Of a DNA stretch of 64,000 bases, positions 32,281 through 43,789 are shown one piece after another. This DNA is from Porites lobata. Lineage: Eukaryota; Cnidaria; Anthozoa; Scleractinia; Poritidae. The translations under genes and the position numbers were made by a program. Numbering within the stretch: position 1 is the first letter of the stretch; each line of letters opens with the position of its first letter. The stretch covers positions 133,501 to 197,500 of the forward strand of contig CALNXK010000342.1 of the NCBI GenBank assembly GCA_942486035.1, given 5' to 3'. The notes beneath the pieces were generated by a model. The model made no database searches. It saw nothing but the letters and a program-made list of their open reading frames with translations, and was not told the origin of the DNA.

Positions 32281-35200
32281 ATTAAGTCACAAACTCCTCG
32301 GATCTCGGATAAGGTCGTGAGATTCTCCCAGATCCTGTGACAACTTGCGATCTTTTGGCATTACAGTATGCAGGACCATTTGAACCAGGGACCTCGGGCG
32401 TACCTCTTTCAAGAGAAGACTGTAGCGAAGCTTTGGGTCTGATAAACTTCCTTGTCGGTGACGCCTGATAGACTCCAGGCTCTGATGGTGTCTTGGCGGG
32501 AATTGCAAACTCAGGGCGTATATCCTCATTTGACATGGTAGGACCCCGGTGAGGAGCATTTGACAGGGTTGGAGGCTATTGAGGAGCTGTAGCTAAGAGA
32601 GTAGGTGAAGAAGCAGCAGCAGGAGACTGAGCTGGAGCAGGTTCTGAAACAGCTAAAGAATGTCTCCGGTTTCTGCGGTACTCCTTTACTCCAGTTTGCA
32701 CGACGTAGGATCTTGGTTCTTCAGCTGGTTTCTTAACAACGCCACTTTCCTCATAACCTTTGTTAGTTTGAAGTCTGACAAGCTGTTGTGAATAAAGACA
32801 GCAAGATGCTTGACATGCTGATTATCATAAGCTGAAGAGACATTTACAGCACCGACTGCCTTAGGAGTGAGAAGCTGATTTGCCACAGGAATAGTGAAAC
32901 TAGTACGACTGGACATGAGTCGCCGGGCAGAAGAACATAGTGTTTGATCTTTAGGGACACTGCGTAGATTAAGGAGGCCACTTGAGGGACCAGAACCGTT
33001 TTTTGTACCCTTGCAAAGCAGGTTTGACGGTATTCTCGGCCAGGCTATTGGATGATACAGAATGCTTGCGAAATGCTTAAAGAACCATTCTTACCAAAAC
33101 TTTTAAATCCCTGCTTAAAGATTGTGGACCATTGTCATTAAGCGCTTGCACGCTTCATCTTCTCTCAAACCAACTATAGTAAGATTCGATAAAAATCAGG
33201 TACTGCATTCCATTTCAATCCAATATGTATATGCACTCACAAATAACCACGAGAGGTCTGTGACCGGATTAATAACAAGTGGTTCTCTTTGCTTGTGTGG
33301 TTTGGCACTATTGCACGGCTGACAGAGGCTATCGCAGAGTCAATGTCCGATGTCATAGAGGGCCATAAACAACGTCGCGAGTTCTTTCCATTACAGCATC
33401 TGCTCCAGGATGTCCCTTGTGTGGCTGTTGGACATACTGCTTGTGTAAGGATCACGTACCACAGCTATCAGGCCTTTCAGAATGATACCATCATCCACGA
33501 TCAGCTCATACCTCAAGGGGAAAAGAAATTTTATTTCAACGCAAAAATCAGGTTTACACCACCCAGACGATAGCTTAAAGAATGTTATGGTATTTTCTGC
33601 TTTGGCAAACCGGGGCTCTGTAGCTGGAACAACATTCGTCGAATACGGGCAGGGGCCGTGTGAAGAGGCTTGTTTACGATTGCAGAAAGAGGTTTGTGAT
33701 CAGTTTCAATTATTGCTCCCCTACCATAAATGAAACCATGAATTCTCTTGTATACATATCCTTCTCGATCTGTGCATATCGAATTTCAGCTTCTGTTAGG
33801 GCTCTTTCGGCATACACCACATGCACATCCTAAAGCATGCAACACTAAAAACCATTCGTTGAAGCTTCCATTCACAGTGTAAAGGCTTTGCAGGATAAAA
33901 GAACTTAAGGAGTGAAGGTTGAGAGATGTCCAACTTTAGGAGATCAAACGCTTTTTTGATGAAGTGCTTCCCAGCTCCAACGTGTGTCTCTTCGTAGCAG
34001 TTCGAGTAGGGTAGCGGTCTTCTCGCCGCGTTTTTTGCTTAAGAATCGGTGTAGATAATTGACCTAGAAAGGAATGGGCGAAGTGCCCAGGGAAGTCAGG
34101 GGCAGGTATATCTTTAATCGCAGTAAATTTGGCGTCATAAGGCTTGAGGCCTGTCTTTGTGAACAAATGTTCAAAATATAGGAGTTGACTACAATAATTT
34201 ACATTTCTTTGGAGATAATTTCAAACCAGCTTCTCGAGCTCTCTGCAGGACTTTTCCTTAATTTCCATCGTGCTCGGGTGTTCCTTCACCCCATACGAAC
34301 AGGTCATCCACGATTATTGCACAGAGATACCCAGCAAAAAGCTCTTCAATGGAACCCTTAAAGACATCAGAAGCGGAGGTGATTCCAAACGACATCCGGT
34401 GAGGAGTGAGGACTCATAGTCTAATTTGATTTGCCAGAAACCACTTCTTGCCTGACACCACTTCTCCTTTGAAACAATAACATTGTCACGTTGCAGAGCT
34501 CCTCTGCGACATCCTCTGTTCAGAATTGTGCCATGGCTCCACAGGAAAGCAATGTTACAAATTATGCGTGTTAGGTTTCCATTCATTTTGAACATATGGT
34601 TTGCATTGAAGGGAAACGAGATCGGCTGCATGTATTATTTTTAAAAAATCAACCTCGATCGGCTCTCACCGTCGCCCGTGCTTTCCACGGGTGGGATGTC
34701 TTGTTACATCACGGTAAACGCATTTTAGCAGATTAAGTCATCTTATTAGAATAAAATCATAATTAGCCAGTCAACAAAACATACTTCTCTAATAGACCAT
34801 CATACTTACTACAATCAAAAATTATTAGTTATCCCCCTATGCAGAATGGATGTCAAATGTCCTCACGCACGATATTCACTTAATGACTTCCACCCTCATA
34901 GACCTTCATAGCGCACATAAGTCTTTCTGATCCAAGAAAGTTTCTAAACTCCGAGGACCACTTTGCAAAACAAACTCCCAAATAGCAAACTGTACATGGT
35001 CTTTTTTTTCTTCTTTGGTTTTATACTACCAAGGCACAAATAGATTGTCTAGTCCTGGAGAATACTGTAACACTGGCCATGCGTGAGGCATTATCTTCAA
35101 TCGTCCTCATCAAATCTGACTTACATCAGTCTGATTTAATGCTCTTGGTTCAGCAATCAGTCAATCAGATAAGAAGCGCTAACCAAGCAGCCAAGACAAA

Positions 35201-35400
35201 TAAGGGCGTCCTATGAGCACCTCGTTGAGGTCTCTTGGATCAATGCAGGTGCAAATGCTTCCGTCTTTCTTCTTTGCGGCAACCATTTGTGAAAATCTAC
35301 TCCGTAGGCTCGGACACAGGTGCGATCGCTCCAGTTTTGACCATCATTTATGGCTACGGTTAACTTTAAGGTCAACCCTCAACTTTTAGACCACAGGGAG
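32281..35400 (-). pseudogene. Ty3/Gypsy retrotransposon pol, heavily decayed
   Basis: From the 5' side (minus strand): RT start ICTCIDPRDLNEVLIGRPYL-like text at about 35275-35200, then after a 0.6-kb gap RSGFWQIKLDYESSLLT (34460) and the catalytic IVDDLFVWGEG (about 34315-34280), a connection region to 33900, integrase traces (SNSHKGHPGADAVMERTRD near 33440), and a C-terminal EEPRSYVVQTGVKEYRRNRR (about 32700-32660) with a Pro/Ser-rich tail to 32281. Stops and frameshifts are dense. No LTRs were recognised. The 34640-35190 gap has no RT homology and probably holds another insertion. Confidence 0.6.
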
Positions 35401-35419
35401 TTTACCAAGGTCACCAAAA

Positions 35420-35745
35420 ATAAATCTTTGTACTCGAATAGTATTGCTCCGTGCAAGGTATTAACAGTGTTGTTATAGTTTTACTATTATTTAACTACTA
35501 TTATTTTCAATTGTGCTACGTTTTATTTATTTATTTATTTATTTATATCATATTATTTTTGCTTTTTCTTTATTTAGTTTCTTTTTCCCGACTTGAGAAC
35601 CTTGAACTGTACACTTTTTTATAGCAGACAATTATTGTATTGCTGCCCACCTCGAATAGCTCCGCTTATTGTGGGTAACATAGTCCTAAATTATTTGCGA
35701 ACTGAAGAAACTGTTGTTGTTGTTTTTGTTGTGTCAATATCGTGA
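35420..35745 (+). mobile_element. possible LINE 3' end with TTTA and GTT repeats
   Basis: Carries a (TTTA)n tract at about 35524-35550 and ends in a (GTT)n run at 35712-35735, a form seen at CR1/RTE-like LINE 3' ends. There is no coding sequence, so the call is weak. Confidence 0.25.
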
Positions 35746-35766
35746 ACCTCACCGTGCAACTGAATG

Positions 35767-35878
35767 AGAGAAGTCGTTCAAAATTCAGCTCTGAAATTGT
35801 TCTGGAATATCAAAAATATATTGCTTTGAGGAGGAACGAGCATCTAGTTCGACTTTTCTGGACAAGTAATTTCAATTT
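35767..35878 (+). repeat. fragment of the 24.6-kb TTAA palindrome family
   Basis: Matches about 24966-25075 (shared TTCAAAATTC, GAAATTGTT, TGGACAAGTAA-like text) in the same orientation. It ends where the poly-T run (the L1 poly(A) tail on the minus strand) begins, so the L1 appears to have inserted into it. Confidence 0.5.
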
Positions 35879-36356
35879 TTTTTTTAAAATTTTATAATCA
35901 TATTTGGCATTCACTTACAATACAGCTACACGGTACTTACTTACAACAAGACTACAAAATTTACTTACGTTACAGCTTTACTACTTACTTGTTTGCTACT
36001 TACTTACATTAAAATACCTAAAACTAGTTTACAACAAGCAAAAGGACTACTAAAGACAATAAATAAATGAAAAGAAAAGAAAAGAAAGAAAGAAAAAAGG
36101 CGACTCCTCTGCCTAAAACGGTTTTTAGCAATAACTACTTGAGATAACATTGACAACAATTGCTAATATTAATAATAAATCATAAATATGCATAATTAGA
36201 TGATTAATAAGATGATTAATAAACAGTGCGGAAAGATATGTGAAATAGATACTTTAATTAAGAAATATTGGCGGTATGTCTAGCTCTCAATTACACTTTG
36301 GCCTTGGTTCATTTACAGAAAATGGATAAATAGGAAAGCTTTTATTTTACCAAAAG

Positions 36357-39100
36357 CTATGTAACGTTGAGAAGTGGACGTAAAGGATTCCATTTCTTAG
36401 AAGTTGCATCAATGTTGTTGGACTCTATGTAAAACTGCGATTTAAGGGACATAAGAAAAGTTGTTAAATTCGGAATTTTCTGGTTGACCCTGCAGCTCCA
36501 TATATAATATCTTGCCAGGAGAAAGCGGAAATTTAGTTGAAGTGAAAACTTGGAGGTGTCTGGTTTCAGACCCAGATATACAGCAGTGTATTTTGGATAA
36601 TCTATCGTTATTAGATTGATCTGCTTTAGTTTTTCAGTCAAATTTTCCCAAAAGGTGGCTACTATTGTACAGTTCCAGAAGAGGTGGATTAGGTTTTCGG
36701 GATGGATGGTACAGAAAGAGCAGTTCGGGTCCTGCTTTATATCGATTTTTGTTAGGAAAAGGTTCGTTGGTAAAATTCGGTGAAGGAATCTAAATTGAAA
36801 GTTTACAAGTTTTGTGCTTTTTGTGCACCTAGCTGCCAGACAATAGGCCCTGGTCCAGTCAGCAGAGCATCTTTGGTCGGATTTAATGCTGTCATTCCAT
36901 TTCTCTTGGCTCTTAAACGGTACGGTACTTTTGGAAGAGAAGAGCTTCTGGTATACAACTCTGTTCACTTTATCGTTCTTGAAAAAAGTCTCGGAGAAGG
37001 TCTCGGGGGAGGTATTGGGAATGTCTGTGCTACTAGGTTCTTTACTAAGAAAGTTAGTCTTATAATGGTGTCGAAGGGCAGAAATTAAGCCGAAGTGCTT
37101 TATGGGTTGTATTTGTATTTTGTAAGTGTTGATAAAATCTGCTAGGGGGAGAAAATTCCGCGAGTCTGTCATTAAGTGGGCTACCTTAGTGATTCCATGC
37201 AGGAAAAGATGTTTGTAGAAGACCGGTCTGTTTTCGATCCTAATCAGCGAATTATGCCATATATGTTGTTCAAGGAATTGCTGCTCGGTTTTGATTTTAG
37301 CATCAAAATTAATTTCTGACCATATTCCTAAAATTTCTTGTAGAAATGGGTCTTGGACCGATGTCGACTTTGAAATGTCACGTTTGTGTAAATTACATGT
37401 GAAGACTAGTTTGCCGCCGTACTTCTTAAGTTCTACTTCAAAAAAGTATTTCCATTTTCCGCGGTTAGAGTCGTCAAGGTATTTTTTGATCCAAACAGTC
37501 TTGAGCGATTTGGTAAATGAAGCGATGTCAATCATTTTTAACCCTCCATTGTTATAGTCGTTTGTCATGACACTTCGCTTAATCTTATCGCACTTATATT
37601 GTTCCAAAAAAAGCTGAAGAAAAGATCGTTTATTTCTTTGATAATTTTATGATTTGTCGGCAGCGGAGCTAAAATATACGTAAGTTGAGATGCCGCTAAG
37701 CTTTTAATAACTTGGATTTTGCCGAGTAACGTTAGCCGCCTATATTTCCAATTGCTTAATATGTTTTTAATTTTATCCGCTTTTTCCCTATAGTTTAAGC
37801 TTAATGTGATATCAGGATCGGTAGAAAGCCAAACGCCAAGGACCTTAACTTTGTTTTCTGGCCATTTAAAATTCTTCTCGGGAACCAGTTTTTCCTTATT
37901 TCCTGCCATTGATCCAATCCATAGAGCTTCAGTCTTTTTACTGTTGAGTCTGAGACCAGACATACTGCTAAAAGTCTCGATCATCTTAAGTGTGGCGGAT
38001 AATGAATCTCTAGTACCGTTAAGAATGAAAGTTGTGTCATCTGCATACTGGCTAATTTTAATTTCTGAGTTGTTTACAGATATTCCTTTAATATTCTTGT
38101 TCGATCTGGTTGCTTTAGCTAAAATTTCAGCAGATAGTATAAATAGGTACGGCGAAAGAGGGCAACCTTGCCTAACACCTCTTTGTGGTTGAAAAAAGCA
38201 ACTCGTCCAGCCATTTTTTAGGGCACAGCTTTCGATGTTCTTGTAAAATGTTTGAATCCAGGTTATCAAAGAAGAGCCGAAACCAAAGTGCTGGAGCGTG
38301 CGCTCAATAAAAGACCATTCAAGCGAATCAAAGGCTTTTTCAAAATCTACAAAGAGCAATAGCCCAGGGATATTTTGTTGAGAAGCGTAATTTATAATGT
38401 TATCTATCAATCTAATGTTTTCTCCAATAAATCTTCCTTTTAGGAAACCGGTCTGGTCGTTATTGATAAGTTTTGGGATAACAGATTTTATTCGGTTTGC
38501 GATAGCTTTCGCAGCTATTTTGTAGTCGCAGTTGAGGAGAGTAAGGGGCCGCCAGTTTTTAATGAAGTGCGGTTCTGCGTCTTTTTTTGGTATGAGTTTA
38601 ATGATTCCGCGTCTCTGTGTGATCGAAAGGGCTCCTTTATCATGTGAATAGTTGAGTGCACTTATTAAAAGAGGAGATAAGTCTTTCCTCTCCTTCGAAA
38701 TCTTCAAGGTGATCAAGGAGATTCTTAAAAAAAGCTGGATCATCTTCGTTTGGCGCGTAAATATTTGCTAAGGTTATACTTTTTCCATTAATTTTGTTTT
38801 TAAGTCACACAAGATAAGGCGCCCTGAGTCATCGATGAAAGTTTTCATAATTTGAAGATCGAAATTATTGTTGAAAAGAATGCTTACCCCAGCTTTGCTG
38901 CTGGAAAATGAGCTGAAAAGGCTTTTGTACCCCCATTCAGCAGCCCATAGGTGTGAATTTTCTTGCGATCATTGTACTTCTTGCAGCATGTAAATCGAGT
39001 ATTTCTTAGATCTGAGCCAATTAAAAATTTCTCTTCTTTTAACGTTATTCCCAAGGCCCCGTACATTGAGAGAAGCTACCGTGATAGTATTGTTATCTAT
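36357..39100 (-). pseudogene. LINE 'A' ORF2: endonuclease, reverse transcriptase, zinc knuckle
   Basis: An APE-type endonuclease starts at about 39100 (ITVASLNVRGLGNNVKRREI) and continues in other frames to about 38700 (LANIYAPNEDDPAFF). The rest of the nuclease and the linker are deleted. The RT frame (38743-37565) has KNWRPLTLLNCDYKI, FVDFEKAFDSLEWSF, RGVRQGCPLSPYLF and QYADDTTFIL, so the catalytic YADD is intact. A frameshift at about 37565-37607 moves to the second frame (37607-36357), which holds the C-terminal region with a CCHC knuckle, CSFCTIHPENLIHLFWNC. The latter two frames total about 800 codons and are little damaged, so the insertion is relatively young. ORF2 protein would nick DNA and reverse-transcribe the LINE RNA. 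Confidence 0.78.
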
Positions 39101-39582
39101 TCTGTATATAAAAAAAGGAGATATAATAGATATCTGCACTGTTTGATTAATCGACAATAACAGCGTTATGGCCGAGCGAAGATGTTTTGCATACAGCTCA
39201 GAAATTGTAATTTTTAAGCTTTGAAAGAAAAAATTGAATCCGAAAGCTGTAGGTATAATTTTATCGAAGTAGTTTATAAAGCTATGCACACTGGAGTCGA
39301 CAAAACAGCGTTGTACTGATACGAAAAGCAAACTGGTGGCACGGAAACACAAACAATTACATATAAAACAGCTAAAGTAACCAAAAATAACACAACAAAA
39401 CATAAACAATTTAACTATAAAAAAAACCTTATCAGATTGGGGTTTCGCGTGGCTAGCGGGCGCGTAAAGGAAAGCAAAAACCTGGTCGAGTAGTTATTAC
39501 CAGTCGGGACAGCTAAGCCGCCCGCCACCCTAGATCTATAAATAAGGAGAGTAAAGTTCTGAGGTACAATCATGAAAAACAG

Positions 39583-40539
39583 TTACTCAGCTGCTTCTGT
39601 TGCATCGAGGCACTTGCCCGGAGGCCAGAAACTGCCGTTTATAAACAGCTTGTCGGGCTGGCTCTTGCTGAAAGATGCTCTCATACCTTGTCGTCGTGCT
39701 TGTTTGAAAACTGTCATTTGATCTTTCCGGCGCTTGATGATTTCCAATGGAAGATCGCGGAACATTTGGAAATCGGTCCCCTCTAGACGTCGGCCCAAGG
39801 AGAAAATTTCCTCGACAACTTTATATCGAAGAAATCTGGCGATTATAGGACGTGGAGCTGTGTTGCTATTACGTCGGTTTTATAGACGGTGTACGCGTTG
39901 GATTTCCACGCTGCAGCCATTACGGTATCCGAGATCTCTCTCTATGAAACTTCTTAGAACTTCTTCGGTATCTTCTTCTCGTGCTTCAGGGATATTAAAA
40001 AATTTAATATTCTCTCTCCTGGAGTAAGCTTCGAGATAAAGGTTCTTGGATATTATCTCGTCCATTTGGTGGTTGAGTTTCTTCTCACTCTCAATCAGAG
40101 AGGTAATTCTTTCATTCTGCTTGTCAATCTCATTTTTTAAATCACCTCAATATTCCTTACATTTGTCAGTATTGAAACTGCAAGACTTCTTTAGATCAGC
40201 TATGTCAGTCTTGGCCGTTGCTTGAAACTCTTCGAGCTTTGCTGTTCTTGTCTTGAGATTCGCCAAATTGGTTTCTATATTTCTTACTGTGCTTTCGATT
40301 GAGTCAAGTTTACTCAGTCTATCAATGATGGAGTTAAGTTTTTCTCCGATGTGTTCTATTTTGTCGAGAGCCGCCATGACTTCGTCATTTGTCTCGTGGT
40401 CGCTACCTGTGCTTTTGTCTTCTGTTTCTGTTAGATCTCTGGGCTTTTTTGCCTCTTGAAATGGCGAGGTCTAGCCTCCGGAGCTTGTCGATGATCGATT
40501 TCTGCGTTTTCTAATATAGTTAGACAGTTTTTCGGCCAT
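39583..40539 (-). pseudogene. LINE 'A' ORF1 (L1 ORF1p-like), three in-frame stops
   Basis: One continuous frame starts MAEKLSNYIRKRRNRSSTS at 40539 and ends at 39583. Stops interrupt it at 40473-40471, at about 40149-40147 and at 39882-39880, each followed by in-frame homology. A coiled coil (IEHIGEKLNSIIDRLSKLD and on) precedes the RRM-like core (SRRENIKFFNIPEAREED) and the C-terminal part (APRPIIARFLRYKVVEEIF). This is the L1 ORF1p (Transposase_22) layout, an RNA-binding chaperone in related elements. Confidence 0.72.
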
Positions 40540-40560
40540 AAAGAACTTTTGGAAGGCGGA

Positions 40561-41010
40561 CGGCTTTTTGGGTGCTCCTACTCCACCATCACTCGGCCCA
40601 ATCTCCCAATTTTCAATTTTTGCTTATTCGTCTTGTTCTTTACACCCGCACGTACGTACAGACTCTGAAAGTAGGGATAAAAAACTCACTAGGGTAGGGA
40701 AGGGAGTCCCAGACATCTACGTTGCGTTTTGTCTTGGCACAAAAAAAGCCCTTTTAGGGGCAACCAACGCAGTTGCTCGAGTAAAAGTCTAGATTGAAGT
40801 TTCTTGTGTTTGATTTACCACAAAATGTTTGAAAAGACATTTCTAAAGCTTTGCTTTTTACCTGGTAAAGCTTCCGGAACAACCTAGTCTCTGCCTCCCC
40901 CCTTCCCCGCTTGGTCAAAACTTTGTCTGGTGAATTTATGTGTGAAAACCTATGCAACAGACTTGCGGACAACTGAAGTCCCATTATTCATTCCAGCTAA
41001 GTTTCAAAAT
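40561..41010. other. no recognisable gene
   Basis: The 5' flank of LINE 'A' plus unassigned sequence. Short open frames on both strands overlap without homology or splice support. Confidence 0.35.
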
Positions 41011-41190
41011 TGTTCTTCCACTACTGCCTCAAAATGAGATACAGCTGCTATCAAGTTTCTTCTGCTTTTCGAAGCTGGTTTGTTTATTTGGTTTTGGGTT
41101 GACGAAAACGTCCCCTACGGGATTCAACGAAACTGAAAGTTGAACATGCTCACTTAATTGCTTTCAGGAGCTGCACCCAAGGTGAGCCTG
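41011..41190 (+). pseudogene. inverted duplicate of the 57.3-kb signal-peptide exon
   Basis: Plus-strand LPQNEIQLLSSFFCFSKLVC with LFGFGLTKTS aligns with the minus-strand VQNEIQLLSRVFCYSWLVCL with LGFWLSNTS at 57.3 kb. DNA similarity runs on through TTTCAGGAGCTGCA and GCCTGAGTA. The start Met of the 57-kb copy is replaced here (CTGCCT in place of GATGTA, and no ATG), so this copy probably cannot start translation at the same place. Confidence 0.5.
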
Positions 41191-41551
41191 AGTACATTTT
41201 ACAGTTTTTGTCTCGTTTTAGGTTTGTTATAACGTCAGGCGTAGTTATTTCATACAAGAGAGATTATTCTCTCTTGTTTCATGTCATGACCTGCAATGAA
41301 CATGTGACACAAAGAGACGATTTCTATGGCCTCGCGTTTAATATACACAAGCTTAAATTAATTTTTTGGTGACAAATGGTAAGACAAAGGTTTTAGAGAA
41401 TACCCAGTTCTAGTGGTTGTCGGTAAAAAGTAAGGTTAATTGGCGAACGTCTTGCTTTCTTACTTGCTGTCTTGAATAAAAATTGTTGTTGTTGTAAATC
41501 TTTCACTGAAGTTTTATTTATAGTTTGATTGTCTGTCATAATCTTGCTAGG

Positions 41552-42050
41552 TGTTATGCATCAGTCAATTCCAGCTGCGCTAGGATTCTAATTAAGACTT
41601 CATGCCGCGATGACGTGCGCCGGTTTATGCTTTTAGTATTGATATAAAATTATTGACAGTAAAATTAATAGAGCGCTGTAAAGTTATATGTTATGAACAG
41701 GTTGTAAATATGAAAGGATACTAACCAAAAAACGTTGATTCACGTCGTTAGCTCCCGAGTTTCGCTATGCAATTCTGGCTTGATAGGCAATGAAGAAATG
41801 CGTGCATAAAATCGAGAACATGCGTTTACCACCCCCTGTCCTTGACAGATGAGCCAAACTGTTTTTCTTTTTCGGTAATATCCTCTGTGTAGTTATACTC
41901 TGATAGGAAACCGCGTGCGTGTCTAAAGCTCGGGAATAGCCCGGGGTTGGCAAATGCCCAGCCCCCGGGTAGCGCAAAATTTGCAAATGCCCTGCAGCAG
42001 CCCAGGGGGAGCTGGGCGCAGCTGGAATTGACTGATGCATTATGCAACTG
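41552..42050. mobile_element. TE fragment bounded by a 25-bp inverted repeat
   Basis: GCATCAGTCAATTCCAGCTG at 41556 is the exact complement of CAGCTGGAATTGACTGATGC near 42020. GC-rich text between 41930 and 42015 (CCCGGGG and CAGCAGCCCAGGGGGAGC) contrasts with the AT-rich neighbourhood. The minus strand holds the open frame described next. Confidence 0.5.
41740..42047 (-). CDS. repeat-encoded ORF, unclassified
   Basis: Frames from 42047 begin MHNASVNSSCAQLPLGCCRA, with a Gly/Pro/Ala-rich duplicated motif (AFANFALPGGWAFANPG), then YTEDITEKEKQFGSSVKDRG. A neighbouring frame continues RMFSILCTHFFIAYQARIA. The duplicated GGxAFANPG motif and compositional bias suggest a TE-borne or repeat-encoded frame rather than a host gene. 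I believe such frames recur in coral genomes, but that is recollection. Function unknown. Confidence 0.35.
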
Positions 42051-42110
42051 TTTTTTCCTTTCGCGGACTGTGTCAAAATGACGCGTGAATGAAAGTCTGA
42101 AAATGGTTTA

Positions 42111-42820
42111 CAGCGGTTATCACGAACATGCGCCCTCAAGGGATTTTTTCTCTTTGTTTAATCTGAGTTTTCGTGGACGTCAATCAACTGTTTGCATGGT
42201 TTTCCACTCGCTCTGACAGAGACGTTTTCCTCATCGCTGAATGATGAGCGATAACTTACAAGAACAATTTGGAATGACGGCGGCATTTTTGATTATTTCA
42301 CAAGATTAAGGATTACATTGAGGTCTCTGTGAGCTAACTGAAATTGCCAAAACATTCTCTATAGTTTACGTAAAGGTTTTCAGGTCAGTTAAGACTTATT
42401 TGATTGTACGAAAACACGGGAGCCGTGGACAAATTGCCAAGAAGTGTAAATTCAAAGAACTGAAAGATATCACACCGACAAGGGAAAACGTTTCCTCATA
42501 ATGGAGGCTGTTTTCGAAAATGAACTTTGTAACCTGCAGATCTACTTATCATTCTTTATAGAATAGAATTTAGAACTAGCAAGAACTCAGACGAATTGCA
42601 AACGTGTATTGAGAAAGCTTAATATGTGGTTGTAACTTACAGTGTGTAAATATGTAGTAAGCGGTGTCAGATCCTAAAGCAAAATTGTGACAAAAAAAGA
42701 CTTAAACGGCGACATATTCTTTCGAGTGCTTGAGAAAAGAGGAAAGAATCCTATCTCCCAAAAGGCAGGTTTGAACCGAAGAAAAAACTCTTTGAGGGCG
42801 TGTGTTAGTGGTTACCTTTG
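42111..42820. mobile_element. 710-bp non-autonomous relative of the 7.8-kb transposon
   Basis: The left end CAGCGGTTATCACGAACATG extends through a block matching the 10728 TIR, including GTGGACGTCAATCAACTGTT. The right end (to 42820) is the complement of CAAAGGTAACCACTAACACA. TA flanks both ends (42109-42110, 42821-42822). The interior has no transposase. It could be mobilised in trans by the same enzyme, by inference. Confidence 0.62.
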
Positions 42821-42822
42821 TA

Positions 42823-43366
42823 AGCATGGTGTGTTTTTGCGCCCGTGTCTACACATTAACTTACATTGTTCACTCTCGCCGAAAACAAATTTCATATAGG
42901 GTTTATCGATTATTTTACGGACAGACTCAGAACTTTGCTAAAGATTAAGTCTAGGGCACATTTAGCTGCATTAAAATGCACAACATGCAAACCGCAGTTT
43001 GTGTAGGGTACAAATTATGGTAAGTTTTAATATTCATAGAGGGAAATGTTAAATAAGTTATCAACCTTCCTGGCTCTTTCCGCCAAAAGAAACAAAAATT
43101 GTAACTTACACTAAAGGTTAAAGAGTATCAGATATGATGTATAATCTGAAAGGTTTACAGGAATCAGTTTGCCGGTGCAATTTTGCAAAGGAAACATATT
43201 CTAAACACCAAAATCGGCCTAATTTACCATATAGGCAGAATCCCTTTGAGAAGGAAAGATTGACCTATGAACATAAACTGTAAACTGAACGCAGCCAAAG
43301 AATTTCGAGAATAACAACCAGCCTTTATAAAACATTTAATTTTATGGGCTAAATAGCTTATCAAGG
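42823..43366. other. no recognisable gene
   Basis: AT-rich sequence with no paired splice sites, inverted repeats or protein-like frames. Confidence 0.4.
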
Positions 43367-43566
43367 CCGGGTCTAAAGTACAGGTCACATTCCACAGGTC
43401 AAGAATACAGTTTACTGTTCCATCGATAAATTACCAAGCCACACAGATTCTCATCGATCTAATAGGGCTAGGACACACTTTTAATGCCATTCGTTTATCT
43501 GGATCTTGGTGACCTGTACTCTGAACTGTGGAAATAAAGTGACCCGTATTTTTTAGACCCGCCGCC
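43367..43566. mobile_element. about 200-bp MITE (GGGTCTAAA ends)
   Basis: AGGCCGGGTCTAAAGTACAG near 43367 is inverted relative to the right end TTTTTTAGACCCGCCGCC, and the CCACAG/CTGTGG subterminal motifs also pair. No clear target duplication. Non-coding. Confidence 0.5.
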
Positions 43567-43789
43567 AAGACTATTACTGTGATCGAATTTGATTCATAAT
43601 TTTCTCTTTTTGTTTCTGTTTTTGTTGTTGTTTGTTAATCAGTTAAGTATTAATTTCTGAATTAGCATAGGACGAAGCTTATTCGTTGTAATTTCTAGGT
43701 TTTCAGTAATTAACAGCATATAAATAGGCGCTTAACCTTTGTCCTTGTCTAGTTAGATATATATTATTATTTAACTGATACTCCAAAAG

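Larger units (their letters stand above)
35879..40560 (-). mobile_element. L1/Tx1-like LINE 'A', nearly full length
   Basis: On the minus strand: ORF1 (40539-39583), ORF2 with endonuclease, reverse transcriptase and a C-terminal zinc knuckle (39100-36357), a 3' UTR of about 480 bp, and a terminal A-run (seen as T's at 35879-35889). The order matches L1-superfamily elements. The 5' end is set just upstream of ORF1 and is approximate, and no target duplication was located. Three stops in ORF1, one frameshift in ORF2 and an internal deletion make it inactive. Confidence 0.75.

Noticed and set aside
36780..38192. plus-strand frames of 88-128 codons
   Set aside because: Antisense shadows of the LINE 'A' ORF2.
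42640..42680. possible LRR exon end near a gtaagt donor (minus)
   Set aside because: The donor is present, but the preceding bases do not encode an LRR and the expected acceptor gives a stop.
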